Shown piece by piece: positions 63,376 through 64,000 of a DNA stretch of 64,000 nucleotides (position 1 is the first letter of the stretch; each line of letters starts with the position of its first letter). The notes beneath the pieces are model-generated. The model saw nothing but the letters and a program-made list of their open reading frames with translations, was not told the DNA's origin and ran no database searches. Source of the stretch: Prostheceraeus crozeri (lineage: Eukaryota > Platyhelminthes > Polycladida > Euryleptidae); assembly GCA_907163375.1 (NCBI GenBank), contig CAJQUW010014743.1, positions 62,001 through 126,000 of the forward strand. The letters are read 5' to 3'. A program made the position numbers and the translations under genes.

Positions 63376-63780
63376 GTCAAGTCAAGTTAACTTTATTGAT
63401 TCACAAAAGTAGCGGTGAAACATTACAAATATAAAATATGAAATTAACTAAAATCAATGTAAGTAGGTAACAGAAAATCCTTACACAATACTTTCTCGAT
63501 CTTTCTGTAAACGTGGAACGCAGTGGATGATCGACATTGGACTCAACCTGTCGGAACAACTGATGACAAATGGAATCAACAGTATGAGACAAATCAGAAA
63601 ATGAAAATCACGGAAAAAATACGATTCACGACCTTCAAAACGTAATAGTCTATTACATTCAAAAATTTTCAGAATTTTGTCAATTTCATCATGAAATATA
63701 TTCCAATTGCTGGCTACCGTATATGCTCTACTCAGCATTCCAATAACCAGACGCCGGTGCCACGCTCTTGGACAGTTTAA
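63376..63780 (-). mobile_element. Retroelement 3' fragment, probably Penelope-like, in reverse orientation
   Basis: The minus strand reads WHRRLVIGMLSRAYTVASNW and NIFHDEIDKILKIFECNR, like the RT thumb region of Penelope-like elements, and ends with CAATAAAGTTAACTTGAC. Its head-to-head position against element G suggests an inverted copy at that element's 5' side, as seen for A and C, but the matching part of G lies outside the window. Confidence 0.45.
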
Positions 63781-63789
63781 AGAAAGTTT

Positions 63790-64000
63790 AAAGTTAAAAA
63801 AAAATTTTTAGATAATCTAATAAAACCACATATAAATTCTAAACATATGTTGAATTCTACCTCTCACTTGATAGAAGAAATTAATAAAAATCAGAACTTT
63901 TTCATGACAAACATATTTTAATTAGTTATGATGTTGAATCACTGTTCACGAACATACCTGTAAATGAAACAATTGAGCTGGCGGCTAATTTAGTCTATGA
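63790..64000 (+). mobile_element. Penelope-like element G: start of reverse transcriptase, runs off the window
   Basis: Frames encode LDNLIKPHINSKHMLNSTSH, IEEINKNQNFFMTN and ISYDVESLFTNIPVNETIEL. The DVESLFTNIP block with the ET that follows is a signature of the Penelope-like RT. The copy is interrupted at least once and continues to the right of base 64000. Confidence 0.65.

Overview
The window is animal nuclear DNA. It is AT-rich, with GT-AG introns, long repeat-filled introns, a eukaryotic tRNA gene and many transposons. No bacterial operons, CRISPR arrays or integrated virus genes were recognised. The genes and repeats fit a marine or other invertebrate bilaterian. Frequent short motifs such as TAGGCCTA and TACATGTA would suit an echinoderm, hemichordate or mollusc, but this is a weak hint and the species cannot be fixed from this window.

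Three host protein genes can be assembled from exons whose splice phases agree. (1) A minus-strand gene of unknown identity at 36-12052 has three joined exons, one intron of 10.6 kb, and a charged, probably coiled-coil end; it runs off the left edge. (2) A complete plus-strand nucleolin-type gene at 25788-40524 has 11 exons and 1104 codons. It carries an N-terminal SP/RGG repeat domain, a long acidic region with seven short LLKKM helices, four RRMs and a lysine-rich tail. (3) A plus-strand MVB12 (ESCRT-I subunit) gene starts at 50143 and has five exons up to 63156; its 3' part lies beyond the window. A tRNA-Gln(CTG) gene sits in its third intron.

The rest is mostly mobile DNA. Penelope-like elements (PLEs, reverse transcriptase plus GIY-YIG nuclease) dominate, with at least seven copies at about 7.3, 19.5, 29.2, 43.4, 44.3, 59.6 and 63.8 kb. 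Two lie between inverted copies of their own 3' ends, two have short direct repeats at their borders, and one is inserted inside another. Two carry hammerhead-ribozyme-like motifs. DNA transposons are a pogo/Tigger element, a mariner with near-perfect terminal repeats, a PIF/Harbinger remnant, a Tc1/mariner-like and a pogo-like short element, and several foldback or MITE-like elements. There are three LINE 3' fragments and several tRNA-derived SINEs.

Layout: 0-12 kb, unknown gene with PLE, SINE and tandem repeats in its large intron; 12-25.7 kb, intergenic with SINE pieces and a PLE; 25.7-40.5 kb, nucleolin gene with transposons in introns 2, 3, 7 and 9; 40.5-50.1 kb, intergenic with nested PLEs and a long foldback element; 50.1-64 kb, MVB12 gene with Tigger, LINE, mariner, PLE and tRNA in its introns. 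The most unusual items are the reversed nucleolin layout, a 79-bp satellite made from a SINE's tRNA-like head, the PLE inverted structures with ribozyme-like motifs, and an unidentified protein-coding repeat that also preserves the empty site of the Tigger insertion.
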